Translations under genes and position numbers: made by a program
The notes under the pieces: model-generated
Database searches by the model: none
The model's input: the letters and a program-made list of their open reading frames with translations, nothing else
What the model was told of the DNA's origin: nothing
Assembly: GCF_011742555.1 (NCBI RefSeq)
Contig: NZ_JAAQQR010000005.1
Location: forward strand, 124,001-188,000
Source of the DNA: Luteibacter jiangsuensis
GTDB lineage: Bacteria; Pseudomonadota; Gammaproteobacteria; Xanthomonadales; Rhodanobacteraceae
Direction: 5' to 3'
DNA: 64,000 nucleotides
Shown: one piece after another, positions 38,939-47,232 of the stretch
How positions within the stretch are numbered: the stretch's first letter is position 1
Layout: each line of letters opens with the position of its first letter

Positions 38939-38985
38939 TTATCCTGTTGAAGTAGTGACCTTATCCTATTAAACGGATTAACAGG
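38939..38985. promoter_or_regulatory. Repeated TTATCCT elements in the SDR/XRE divergent region
   Basis: Two direct repeats, TTATCCTGTT (38939-38948) and TTATCCTATT (38961-38970), lie 22 bp apart, about two helical turns. CCTGTT also has an inverted copy AACAGG at 38980-38985. They fall between the two divergent start codons and are candidate operators for the XRE protein. Confidence 0.45.
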
Positions 38986-38991
38986 CTTCCT

Positions 38992-39813
38992 ATGTCATCC
39001 CAAGCCATCCAGACACTCGGGGACTTCCTGCGCAGCCGGAGGACGCGACTCGATCCGGCCAGCTTCGGATTCACCGGCCGCAGGCGCACGCCCGGGCTGC
39101 GCCGGGAAGAAGTGGCGCAACGCGCCAGCATCAGCGCCACCTGGTACACGTGGCTGGAACAGGGCCGCGGCGGCGCACCCTCGCCGGAAGTGCTGGAACG
39201 CCTGTCGTCGGCGCTCATGCTGACCGACACCGAACGGGAACACCTCTTCATCCTCGGCCTCGGGCGTCCGCCCGAAGTGCGCTACCGCGCCGTCGAAGGA
39301 GTGAGCCCGAGGTTGCAGCGGGTGCTCGACGGATTCGGGACCAGTCCCGCGATCGTGAAGACGGCCACATGGAACGTCGTGGCATGGAATCGCGCAGCCG
39401 CTGTCGTGCTCACCGATTACGGCACGCTCCCACCGGGCGAGCGCAACGTCCTCCGCTTCCTGTTCGGCAACCCCGAAGTGCGCGCGAAGCAGCACAACTG
39501 GGAAGGCGTGGCGCGATTCGTGGTGGGAACGTTTCGCGCCGACGTGGCGCGCACAGGCATCGCCTCCGAAGTGAGCGGCCTCGTCGACGAACTGTGTCGC
39601 AACAGCCCGGACTTTGCACGGATGTGGCACGAGAACCACGTGCTCGGCCACAGCGACGGCGAGAATGTGAAACGCCTGCTGCACCCCGTCTTTGGCCCCA
39701 TCGACATGGAATACTCGCTGTTCGGCGTGGACGGCCGGCCGGATCTCGGGATGATCGTCTATACGCCGCTGGATACAGACCTCATCAGGCGCATTCGCGA
39801 GGCAACGGGCTAG
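38992..39813 (+). CDS. XRE-type regulator with MmyB-like ligand domain
   Basis: A 273-residue regulator. Residues ~1-85 are a Cro/CI-type helix-turn-helix with the family motif RRRTPGLRREEVAQRASIS and TWYTWLEQGR. Residues ~105-270 are the MmyB-like ligand-binding domain (WNVVAWNRAAAVVLTDY, FLFGNPEVRAK). Such proteins usually repress a neighbouring oxidoreductase, here the divergent extended SDR. The downstream dehydrogenase starts 26 bases later and may be cotranscribed. Confidence 0.9.
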   Translation: MSSQAIQTLGDFLRSRRTRLDPASFGFTGRRRTPGLRREEVAQRASISATWYTWLEQGRGGAPSPEVLERLSSALMLTDTEREHLFILGLGRPPEVRYRAVEGVSPRLQRVLDGFGTSPAIVKTATWNVVAWNRAAAVVLTDYGTLPPGERNVLRFLFGNPEVRAKQHNWEGVARFVVGTFRADVARTGIASEVSGLVDELCRNSPDFARMWHENHVLGHSDGENVKRLLHPVFGPIDMEYSLFGVDGRPDLGMIVYTPLDTDLIRRIREATG

Positions 39814-39839
39814 CTCGCGGCACGACACGGGAGACGTGA

Positions 39840-40736
39840 ATGACCACGGCCACATCGATCGGTTTCATCGGCCTCGGCACGATGGGTTTACCTATGGCGC
39901 TGAATCTTGCGCGTACCGGCGCATCGCTCGTCGTGTGGAACCGTTCGCCCGCACGCTGCGAGCCGCTGGCCGCGGCAGGCGCAACCGTCGCCGACGCGGC
40001 TGCCGAGGTGCTCGACGCATGTGAAACCACATTTCTCATGCTTGCCGACGAGGCAGCGACCGACGACGTACTTGGCCGCGGAACGCCGGACTTCGCCTCT
40101 CGCGTGAGCGGGCGACGCATCGTGGCGATGAGCACGGTCGCCCCGACCTATTCGAAGCACCTGACGGACGACATCGTGGCCGCCGGTGGACGATACGTGG
40201 AGGCCCCGGTGTCGGGCTCGCGCAAGCCTGCGGAAGCCGGCGAACTCGTCGGCATGCTGGCCGGGGAACCGGACGACCTCGCGGCCGTGCGACGGGTACT
40301 TGCGCCCGTGTGCAAGCAATTGTTCGATTGCGGTCACGCGCCCGGCGCCTTGCGCATGAAGCTGGCGGTGAATACCTTCCTGATCACCATGGTGACGGGG
40401 CTTGCCGAAGCGGCTCATTTCGCGGAGCGCCTGGGCCTCGACATCGAACGCCTCGCCGCCATCCTCGATGCCGGTCCGATGGCCAGCAGCGTTTCGCGAA
40501 TAAAGGCGGCGAAGCTCGCCCATCGCGACTTCACCCGGCAAGCCGGCATCTCCGACGTTCTGAAGAACAGCCGCCTGATCGTGGAAGCCGCAAGGGAGGC
40601 CGGCGTCGCGTCGCCGCAGATGGATGCCTGTTTTGCTCTCTTCAGCGAAACGGAGGCGCTGGGACTGGGCAATGACGACATGGTGGCCGTGATCCGGGCG
40701 ATCGAGGCGCGGACGGCCGCGACATCTCTCGACTGA
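39840..40736 (+). CDS. NAD(P)-dependent oxidoreductase, 3-hydroxyisobutyrate dehydrogenase family
   Basis: A 298-residue beta-hydroxyacid dehydrogenase. The Rossmann motif [16 protein letters not shown] starts the protein, [16 protein letters not shown] is the substrate-binding signature and the catalytic lysine lies in [11 protein letters not shown]. The fold and motifs match 3-hydroxyisobutyrate, tartronate semialdehyde or glyoxylate reductases; the exact substrate cannot be told. It follows the XRE gene on the same strand. Confidence 0.9.
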   Translation: MTTATSIGFIGLGTMGLPMALNLARTGASLVVWNRSPARCEPLAAAGATVADAAAEVLDACETTFLMLADEAATDDVLGRGTPDFASRVSGRRIVAMSTVAPTYSKHLTDDIVAAGGRYVEAPVSGSRKPAEAGELVGMLAGEPDDLAAVRRVLAPVCKQLFDCGHAPGALRMKLAVNTFLITMVTGLAEAAHFAERLGLDIERLAAILDAGPMASSVSRIKAAKLAHRDFTRQAGISDVLKNSRLIVEAAREAGVASPQMDACFALFSETEALGLGNDDMVAVIRAIEARTAATSLD

Positions 40737-40777
40737 CGCAGGCGAGAGCGAGCACCAGCGTCACATGCGGCCGACGA

Positions 40778-41680
40778 TCACGCCGAAGGTTCCCGTGCAT
40801 AACGCGCCGGCGGCAAGCCGACATGCCGAGCGAAGGCGACACTGAAGGCGCTTGCGGAACCATAGCCGACGCGCTCCGCGATCTCGGCAATACCCACACC
40901 GCCCTTGCGCAGCATGTTCTTGGCCAGGGCCATGCGCCAACGGGTCAGGTATTCCATCGGGGCTAGGCCGATCGCGCGGCTGAAGCGCTCGAAGAAGGCG
41001 GAGCGTGACAGCGCGGCCTCCTTCGCGAGCTGTGCGACGGTCCAGGCCCGCGTCGGACTTTCGTGCATCAGGCGAATGGTCGCGGCAAGACGCTCGTCGG
41101 CCAGCCCGCGCACGAGGCCCGGCGCGTCGGGGAGCGCAGCCGTGGAACGCAGCGCTTCGATCAGCAGCACTTCGAGCAGGTGCGCGAGGATGACCTCGCG
41201 GCCTGGGCGCTGGTTCTGGAATTCGTCCCTCACGAGCTGAACCAGGATGGCGAAACGCGGTTCGCCACGGACATGCACCAGCTGGGGAAGCAGCGACACC
41301 AGCAGGGCCGCGTCCGGAGAGCCGAAACTGCAGTGGCCGGCAAGCATCCGCAGATCCACCGGGCCGTCGAGGTTCCCGATGCGGAATTCGCCCGGCGCCA
41401 GCGCCACGGGCAGGCTTTCCGGCGCGTCGGGTGCCACGGGCACCACACTGGACATGGCGACGCCGTACGCATCGGGAACCAGCACAAAGTCGCCCGCACG
41501 CAACTCGATGGTTTCACGTCCGTCCATCTGGAGCAGGCTGGCTCCCTCCAGGACGACGCAGTAGAACGGATGTCCCGCCTCCGAGCGGCTGACGCGCCAG
41601 GGCCCTGCCCCGGCGACGAGCTTCGAATAGCCCGCGCTCGGCTGCAGCAACGTGACGACCTCCGCCAAGGGATCGATCAT
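40778..41680 (-). CDS. AraC family transcriptional regulator with cupin domain
   Basis: A 300-residue regulator. The N-terminal half is an AraC_binding cupin of the cupin_6 type (HPFYCVVLEGASLLQMDG, ELRAGDFVLVPD). The C-terminal half has two helix-turn-helix motifs (WTVAQLAKEAALSRSAFFERF, IAEIAERVGYGSASAFSVAF). It is divergent from an SDR gene and probably controls it. Confidence 0.92.
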   Translation of the reverse strand: MIDPLAEVVTLLQPSAGYSKLVAGAGPWRVSRSEAGHPFYCVVLEGASLLQMDGRETIELRAGDFVLVPDAYGVAMSSVVPVAPDAPESLPVALAPGEFRIGNLDGPVDLRMLAGHCSFGSPDAALLVSLLPQLVHVRGEPRFAILVQLVRDEFQNQRPGREVILAHLLEVLLIEALRSTAALPDAPGLVRGLADERLAATIRLMHESPTRAWTVAQLAKEAALSRSAFFERFSRAIGLAPMEYLTRWRMALAKNMLRKGGVGIAEIAERVGYGSASAFSVAFARHVGLPPARYAREPSA

Positions 41681-41714
41681 CTCAGGACTCTCGCGAACGA
41701 TTGGTGGACGGTTA

Positions 41715-41720
41715 ATTATA
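41715..41720 (-). promoter_or_regulatory. -10 element of the AraC-type gene
   Basis: A perfect TATAAT on the minus strand lies 35-40 bases before the AraC start codon. The -35 region at 17 bp reads TAGATC, a weak match. Confidence 0.5.
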
Positions 41721-41783
41721 GATGGTCCGGTCTTGGCGATCTATCGTGTGCTCCATCCCCCAGCACGCTCAAACGAGAGGCCC

Positions 41784-42527
41784 ATGCAAACCATTCTGAT
41801 CACCGGCTGCTCTTCCGGCTTCGGCCTTGAAACCGCCAAATATTTCCTGGAGCGCGAGTGGAACGTCGTCGCCGCCATGCGCACGCCGCAGGACGATGTA
41901 CTCCCCCGCTCCGACCGGCTTCGCATCGTTCCGCTCGACGTGACCGATCCGGAAAGCGTCCGTCGTGCCGTCGAGGCGGCGGGGCCGCTCGATGCCGTGG
42001 TCAATAACGCGGGCATCGGCGCCGCGGCACCTTTCGAGGTCACGCCCATGGAGACCATACGCCAGGTGTTCGAGACCAATACCTTCGGCACGATGGCCGT
42101 GACGCACGCCGTGTTGCCGCAATTCCGCGAGCGGAAGGCCGGTGTCGTGGTGAATGTCACATCGAGCGTGACGCTGAAGAGCCTTCCCCTGGTTTCGGCC
42201 TATACCGCGAGCAAGGCGGCGGTGAACGCGTTCACCGCTTCCATGGCTCTCGAACTGGCGCAGTTCGGCGTGCGCGCGCATCTCGTGCTGCCGGGGCGCT
42301 CACCGGAAACGCCGTTCGCGCAAAACGGACGCACACGCATGCAGGGCCTCGACAACGAAGCCTACGCCGAACTGGTGCAAGGCTTCATGGGAAGCCTGAC
42401 CGCCCCGGGCCCCGTCACCTATTCGAAGGACGTCGCCGAAGCGGTCTGGCGCGCGGTGACCGATCCGGCGAGCCCGCTGAAGATTCCCGCAGGCGCGGAT
42501 GCCATCGACTGGGCTCGCGCGGCCTGA
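41784..42527 (+). CDS. SDR family oxidoreductase
   Basis: A 247-residue classical SDR with TGCSSGFG, NNAGIG, the serine in NVTSSVTLK and the catalytic YTASK. The ATG follows GAGAGG. It is divergent from the cupin/AraC regulator. Related proteins are annotated as SDRs acting on small carbonyl compounds, but no substrate is implied by sequence. Confidence 0.9.
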   Translation: MQTILITGCSSGFGLETAKYFLEREWNVVAAMRTPQDDVLPRSDRLRIVPLDVTDPESVRRAVEAAGPLDAVVNNAGIGAAAPFEVTPMETIRQVFETNTFGTMAVTHAVLPQFRERKAGVVVNVTSSVTLKSLPLVSAYTASKAAVNAFTASMALELAQFGVRAHLVLPGRSPETPFAQNGRTRMQGLDNEAYAELVQGFMGSLTAPGPVTYSKDVAEAVWRAVTDPASPLKIPAGADAIDWARAA

Positions 42528-42578
42528 CAACCGGGACATGTGGGCAGCGCGCACGCGCGCTACCCACATCCCGCCGGA

Positions 42579-43619
42579 TCATTGCGCTTCGATGATGACC
42601 TTCAGCGCCCGTGTACTGGCCGCCCGCGAAAAGGCGTCATAGGCATCGAGAATCCCGTCGAGCTTGAAATGATGGGTGATCAGCTTCTTCGGATCGAGTT
42701 TGCCCGACTGCACCGTCTTCAGCAGCATCGACGTCGAAACCGTGTCGACCAGCCGGGTGGTGATGGAGATGTTCTGCGACCACAGCGTTTCGAGATGCAA
42801 GTCGGCCTTGACGCCATGCACGCCGACATTGGCGATGACGCCGCCGGGCGCAATGATCGCCTCGCAGAACTCGAAGGTTGCAGGAACACCGACGGCCTCG
42901 ATCGCCGTGTCGACACCTTTGCCGTCGGTCAGGTTGAGGATACGTTGCTTCGCCTCGTCACCGTTGACCTTGAGCGTATGCGTCGCACCGAGGCGTTTCG
43001 CCACCTCCAGGCGGTTATCGTCGAGATCGACCATGATGATCTGCGCGGGCGAATAGAACTGTGCGGTCAGCAGCGCGGCCAGCCCGATGGGCCCGGAGCC
43101 GACGATGGCGACGGTGCTGCCAGGCTGAACCTTACCGTTCAACACGCCGCATTCGAAGCCCGTCGGCAGGATGTCGCTCAGCATGACAAGCGCTTCTTCA
43201 TCCGCCCCGGCAGGGATGGGATAGAGGCTGGTATCGGCATGGGGAATGCGTACGTATTCCGCCTGCGTACCGTCGATCGTATTGCCGAGGATCCATCCAC
43301 CCGTGGTGCAGTGCGAATACATGCCACGCCGGCAATATTCGCATTTGCCGCAGGACGAAATGCAGGAGATCAATACATGATCGCCTTTCTTGAACTGCGT
43401 GACACCGGCGCCGGCCTCCTCCACGATTCCCACACCCTCGTGCCCGAGAATGCGACCGGGCGTGCAGGTCGGCACATCGCCCTTCAGAATATGAAGATCG
43501 GTCCCGCAAATGGTCGTTCGGGTCACCCTGACAATCGCATCGGTCGATGCCGCGATTTTGGGAACAGGCCTGTCCTGCAGGCTTTTCTTCCCTGGTCCTT
43601 CATAGACAAGAGCTTTCAT
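42579..43619 (-). CDS. Zinc-dependent alcohol dehydrogenase family protein
   Basis: A 346-residue medium-chain dehydrogenase. The catalytic zinc ligands are in TTICGTDLHI and GHEGVGIVEEAG, the structural zinc cluster is CISSCGKCEYCRRGMYSHC, and the cofactor motif is GSGPIGLAALL. The motif pattern resembles bacterial alcohol and formaldehyde-type dehydrogenases. AGGAGAAA precedes the ATG. It starts 37 bp after the MFS gene on the same strand, so the pair is probably one operon. Confidence 0.93.
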   Translation of the reverse strand: MKALVYEGPGKKSLQDRPVPKIAASTDAIVRVTRTTICGTDLHILKGDVPTCTPGRILGHEGVGIVEEAGAGVTQFKKGDHVLISCISSCGKCEYCRRGMYSHCTTGGWILGNTIDGTQAEYVRIPHADTSLYPIPAGADEEALVMLSDILPTGFECGVLNGKVQPGSTVAIVGSGPIGLAALLTAQFYSPAQIIMVDLDDNRLEVAKRLGATHTLKVNGDEAKQRILNLTDGKGVDTAIEAVGVPATFEFCEAIIAPGGVIANVGVHGVKADLHLETLWSQNISITTRLVDTVSTSMLLKTVQSGKLDPKKLITHHFKLDGILDAYDAFSRAASTRALKVIIEAQ

Positions 43620-43656
43620 GACGTTTCTCCTGGTCAATGCGAGATGTCGACTCCGG

Positions 43657-44895
43657 TCACCGTAGCCCCCCGCGGGACAATCCATCTTGATCCTCATCAA
43701 TGATCCGGGTCACGAGCAGCAACCCGATCAGCGCCAGGAGCGAGAAGCCGGCGCCTGCGACGAAGGTCATCGCCGGTCCGACCGCTGTCCAAAGCGTTCC
43801 CGCAAGCACGCTGGCGGTCAGCAGTGCCAGACCCGTGAGCAGGTTGAACAGTCCGAAAGCGGTACCGCGCAGATCGGCGGGCGCAGCGTCGGCCACCAGC
43901 GTGGTCAGCAATCCCTGCGTCGCGCCCATGTGAAGGCCCCAGAACACGGTTCCCGCCAATACCCACCCCGTGGATGAAGCCACAGCCAGCAGCACATCGG
44001 CGACGATCAGGAAGGCGATGCCCAGTGCCAGCAGGCGCCTTCGATCGGCCCGATCAGACCAGTGTCCAAATGGCCACGCACTGGCGGCGTAGACCACGTT
44101 CATCACGATCATCACCACGGGCACATACGTCGCTGACAAGCCCACCGAACTGGCGCGCAGCAGCAGGAAGGCCTCACTGAAACGCGCGAGGGTCAACACC
44201 GTGGCGAAGGCGACGACTTGCCAGTACGCCGCAGGCAGCCGACGCAACTCATCCCGATGGATGGGCGAACGGCGGCGCGGTTGCGCATTCGCGTGCACCT
44301 CCGGTTCCCGCACGCCGAACACGATCAGCAGCACGGCAACGATGGCAGGCAGGACGGCGGCCCAGAACACCAGGCGGAAGTTGTCGTGTGTAACAGCCAT
44401 CAGGAGCAAGGCGATCGCCGGTCCGGCGACCGCGCCAACGGTGTCCATCGACTGGCGCAGGCCATAGGCGGCACCGCGAGACTCGACCGGGGTGATGTCG
44501 GCCACCAGGGCGTCTCGCGGCGCGCCACGTATTCCCTTGCCGATACGGTCGACGAAGCGGGCCGTCAACACCAGCCCCAGCCCCTGCGCCAACGGAAACA
44601 GCGGCTTGGTGAGCGCGGCCAGACCGTAGCCCAGCAACACCAGCGGTTTGCGCTTGCCGATCCAATCGCTGAGGGTGCCCGAGAATACCTTCACGATCGC
44701 GGCGGTGGCCTCGGCGATGCCCTCGATGATGCCCAGGGACATGGCGCTCACCCCGAGTACGCCCACCAGGAACACCGGCAGCAGGCTGTGCACCAGTTCC
44801 GAGGATGTGTCCATGCACAGGCTGACAAGCCCAAGTGCGATGACACCTCGCGGCAAATGAACGCGGCGTGGCCGCGATCCGGCATCAGGTGTCAT
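43657..44895 (-). CDS. MFS transporter
   Basis: A 412-residue major facilitator with about twelve membrane segments. The loop motifs SGTLSDWIGKRKPLVLLGYG and RFVDRIGKGIRGAPRDALVAD are characteristic of the group of MFS proteins often called fosmidomycin/tetracycline-type. The ATG at 44895 is chosen; a TTG at 44913 with GGCGGAA upstream would add six residues. It lies upstream of the alcohol dehydrogenase on the same strand. The cargo is unknown. Confidence 0.88.
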   Translation of the reverse strand: MTPDAGSRPRRVHLPRGVIALGLVSLCMDTSSELVHSLLPVFLVGVLGVSAMSLGIIEGIAEATAAIVKVFSGTLSDWIGKRKPLVLLGYGLAALTKPLFPLAQGLGLVLTARFVDRIGKGIRGAPRDALVADITPVESRGAAYGLRQSMDTVGAVAGPAIALLLMAVTHDNFRLVFWAAVLPAIVAVLLIVFGVREPEVHANAQPRRRSPIHRDELRRLPAAYWQVVAFATVLTLARFSEAFLLLRASSVGLSATYVPVVMIVMNVVYAASAWPFGHWSDRADRRRLLALGIAFLIVADVLLAVASSTGWVLAGTVFWGLHMGATQGLLTTLVADAAPADLRGTAFGLFNLLTGLALLTASVLAGTLWTAVGPAMTFVAGAGFSLLALIGLLLVTRIIDEDQDGLSRGGLR

Positions 44896-45004
44896 GGCAT
44901 CCCGCTCGCTCAAGTGGTTCCGCCCTGGTAATCGTCGATTCGGCGGCTCAGGCCGTCAACGACAACGTAAATCTTGCAGGAGGTTGTTCGCGTATATATG
45001 ATTC

Positions 45005-45019
45005 GTATATGGAATATAC
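45005..45019. promoter_or_regulatory. GTATAT inverted repeat before the ParD-like gene
   Basis: GTATAT-GGA-ATATAC is a perfect 6-bp inverted repeat, and another GTATAT lies at 44992-44997. The repeat ends 15 bases before the ParD-like start codon and is AT-rich in a GC-rich context. It is the sort of element used for autoregulation by ribbon-helix-helix antitoxin-like proteins. Confidence 0.5.
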
Positions 45020-45034
45020 ATGCAGGGGCGGACC

Positions 45035-45247
45035 ATGGGCATCGTGAATATTGACGACAACCTGCACGACCAAGTGCGCAAGGCAAGCACCGTGTCGTGC
45101 AGGTCCATCAATGCCCAGGCGGCGTTCTGGATCAGGATCGGCATGCTTTGCGAAATGAATCCCACGCAAAGCTACAGCGAAATCCTTGCCCGTGAGCTGC
45201 GCGCCGCCGGCATCGTCGCCCAACCGGTGAAGGTCGCCGCGGCATGA
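45035..45247 (+). CDS. ParD-like antitoxin-related protein
   Basis: A 70-residue protein (MGIVNIDDNLHDQVRK) of the ParD-like group, with a predicted ribbon-helix-helix-like N-terminus and a helical tail (SINAQAAFWIRIGMLCEMN). AGGGGCGG precedes the ATG. Its stop overlaps the start of the methionine aminopeptidase gene (ATGA). The combination with a type I aminopeptidase is a known recurrent pair, and no ParE-type toxin is present. Confidence 0.8.
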   Translation: MGIVNIDDNLHDQVRKASTVSCRSINAQAAFWIRIGMLCEMNPTQSYSEILARELRAAGIVAQPVKVAAA

Positions 45248-46020
45248 CCAAGCGGCCGGACGAAATCGCCCTTCTCGCGGAATCGGGCCGGCTGCTGGCT
45301 GAGGTGTTCGGTCACCTCGACCGGTTGGATCTGCTTGGCATGTCCACCATGGAGGTCAACGACCTGGTCGACGACTTGATCGCTCACGAGTTCGACGCAC
45401 GCCCGGCGAGCAAGGGCCAATACGGCTATGCCTACGCAATCAACGCGTCCCCGAACCATGTGGTCTGTCACGGCGTCCCATCCCCCTCGGACATCCTGCG
45501 AGACGGAGACATCGTCAACTTCGATATCACGCTCGAGAAGAACGGCTACATCGCCGATTCCAGCAAAACGTACCTCGTGGGACAGGTTGCGCCGCCTGCG
45601 CGGCGGCTTGTGCAAACCACCTATGAGGCCATGTGGAAAGGCATCCAGGCCGTTCGCCCCGGCGCGACCCTCGGCGACGTGGGCCATGCCATCGAAAGCC
45701 ACGCACGACAGCACGGCTATTCGGTGGTCAGGGAGTATTGCGGTCACGGCATCGGGCGGGAAATGCACGAAGAACCCCAGGTACTTCACTGGGGAAGGCC
45801 GCGTACCGGTCTGATATTGCGCGAAGGCATGGTTTTCACCATCGAGCCCATGTTGAACCTGGGCCGGCGAGCCGTGCGCACCGAAGGCGACGGCTGGACG
45901 GTCGTGACACGCGATGGCCAGCTATCCGCCCAGTTCGAGCACACCGTGGCCGTGGCCCCGGACGGCGTGCGGGTGCTGACCTTGCGTGCGGACGAGAAGC
46001 GATCACGCGGCTCTTCATGA
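45244..46020 (+). CDS. map: Type I methionine aminopeptidase
   Basis: Removes the initiator methionine from nascent proteins. The 258-residue product has the five metal ligands in family order: two aspartates in VNFDITLEKNGYIADSS, the histidine in GHGIGREMHEEP, and glutamates in FTIEPML and QFEHTV. It is a second-type copy: it is coupled to a ParD-like gene rather than to rpsB/tsf. It overlaps the ParD-like gene and is followed after 13 bases by the SnoaL-like gene. Confidence 0.93.
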   Translation: MTKRPDEIALLAESGRLLAEVFGHLDRLDLLGMSTMEVNDLVDDLIAHEFDARPASKGQYGYAYAINASPNHVVCHGVPSPSDILRDGDIVNFDITLEKNGYIADSSKTYLVGQVAPPARRLVQTTYEAMWKGIQAVRPGATLGDVGHAIESHARQHGYSVVREYCGHGIGREMHEEPQVLHWGRPRTGLILREGMVFTIEPMLNLGRRAVRTEGDGWTVVTRDGQLSAQFEHTVAVAPDGVRVLTLRADEKRSRGSS

Positions 46021-46033
46021 CAGGCGGTGCACC

Positions 46034-46438
46034 ATGACACAGGACGACCTTGCCACTGCCTACCGCGACTACATCGCGTGCCTCAACGTCAGGGATTGGG
46101 ACAGCCTGGGACGCTTTGTTCATCGCGATGTTCATCACAACGGGGTTTTGCTCGGCCTGAGTGGGTATCGGCACATGCTCGAAAGCGACGTCGAGCAGAT
46201 ACCTGACCTCGTGTTCGACATCCGCATCCTGATCGCGACACCTCCCCGACTCGCAGCCAGGCTATGGTTCGATGTCGCGCCCAAAGCGGACTTCCTCGGC
46301 CTTCCCGTGAACGGCCGGAGGGTCGGCTTTGCGGAGAACGTCTTCTACGAGTTCCGCGAAGGGCTCATTCGAGAGGTATGGTCGGTGGTCGACAAGGCGG
46401 CCATCGAGGCGCAGCTGAAAGCCGACGAGCAGCGATAG
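46034..46438 (+). CDS. SnoaL-like ester cyclase/NTF2-fold protein
   Basis: A 134-residue NTF2-fold protein of the SnoaL/ester cyclase group, with YRDYIACLNVRDWDSLGRFVH at the N-terminus, LWFDVAPK and the GLPVNGRRVGFAENVFYEFREGLI signature. Such proteins range from polyketide cyclases to proteins of unknown role. It is the third gene of the ParD-like/map operon and meets the DUF72 gene tail to tail. Confidence 0.82.
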   Translation: MTQDDLATAYRDYIACLNVRDWDSLGRFVHRDVHHNGVLLGLSGYRHMLESDVEQIPDLVFDIRILIATPPRLAARLWFDVAPKADFLGLPVNGRRVGFAENVFYEFREGLIREVWSVVDKAAIEAQLKADEQR

Positions 46439-46459
46439 CGGAACGCGCCGGCCGAGGGC

Positions 46460-47194
46460 TCAGGAGAGCCGCTCCATCAACGCCAGGGCATTCGGTATGG
46501 CCTCGCCCCGCGCCGTGTTGTCGAAGATGCACCAGACGTCCTGCTTGTTCGCCTGCGCATCGCGTATGCGCAAGGCAATGCGCTCCAGGAATGCGTCGTC
46601 GTAGGCCGAGTAATACACGTCGGGGCTGCCGTGCAGGCGGAGGTAGAGCAGCCCCGGATCGCCTTCGCAAATCGCGTCGGCGACGGGCGATGGATCGGCC
46701 TGTACGCAGGCGATGCCCGCATCCTTCAGAACGGCATCCCCCAAGGGAGTGAACCAGGTCGCGTGGCGTGGTTCGCACGCGACCGGTAAGGGCGTGCGCT
46801 TGCGCAGTAGCTCGAAGAATGCGGCGGCTTTGGTTGCATTGAGCGCAAGGCTCGGCGGCAATTGCACGAGGAGGCAGCCCAGCGTCGTCCCGAGAGACGC
46901 GATCTCCCCGAGGAACGTTTCCAGAAGAGCATCGCATTCGCGCAAGCGTCGCTCGTGGGTGATGGTGCGTGGCATTTTCACGCTGAAGCGAAAGGACGCG
47001 GGCACGCTCTGGGCCCAGCGAAGATAGGTTTTCGGCTGATGCGGGCGGTAGAACGACGTATTGATTTCAACGCACGGGAACACCCGCACGTAACGTTGCA
47101 GGTGGCTGCCTTCCGTGGCGAACAGGTCGGCTGCCCTGGAGGGGATCGACCAGCCGGCACAGCCGATGCGAACCGATGGTTTTGTACGTCTCAC
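46460..47194 (-). CDS. DUF72 (YecE-like) protein
   Basis: A 244-residue TIM-barrel-like protein of the DUF72 family, recognised by VRIGCAGWSIP, VEINTSFYRPHQPKTYLRWA, FRFSVKMPRTITH, LLVQLPPS and YLRLHGSPDVYYSAY. The function of the family is not established. The start is GTG at 47194 with GAGAGAG upstream. It follows the M61-like gene after 38 bases and may be cotranscribed. Confidence 0.9.
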   Translation of the reverse strand: MRRTKPSVRIGCAGWSIPSRAADLFATEGSHLQRYVRVFPCVEINTSFYRPHQPKTYLRWAQSVPASFRFSVKMPRTITHERRLRECDALLETFLGEIASLGTTLGCLLVQLPPSLALNATKAAAFFELLRKRTPLPVACEPRHATWFTPLGDAVLKDAGIACVQADPSPVADAICEGDPGLLYLRLHGSPDVYYSAYDDAFLERIALRIRDAQANKQDVWCIFDNTARGEAIPNALALMERLS

Positions 47195-47232
47195 CGGGCT
47201 CTCTCACTCATGGCGGGCCTTCGATCTTGCGA

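Noticed and set aside
45035-46020. Calling the ParD-like/map pair a toxin-antitoxin system.
   Set aside because: The partner is an intact methionine aminopeptidase with all metal ligands, not a ParE-type toxin.
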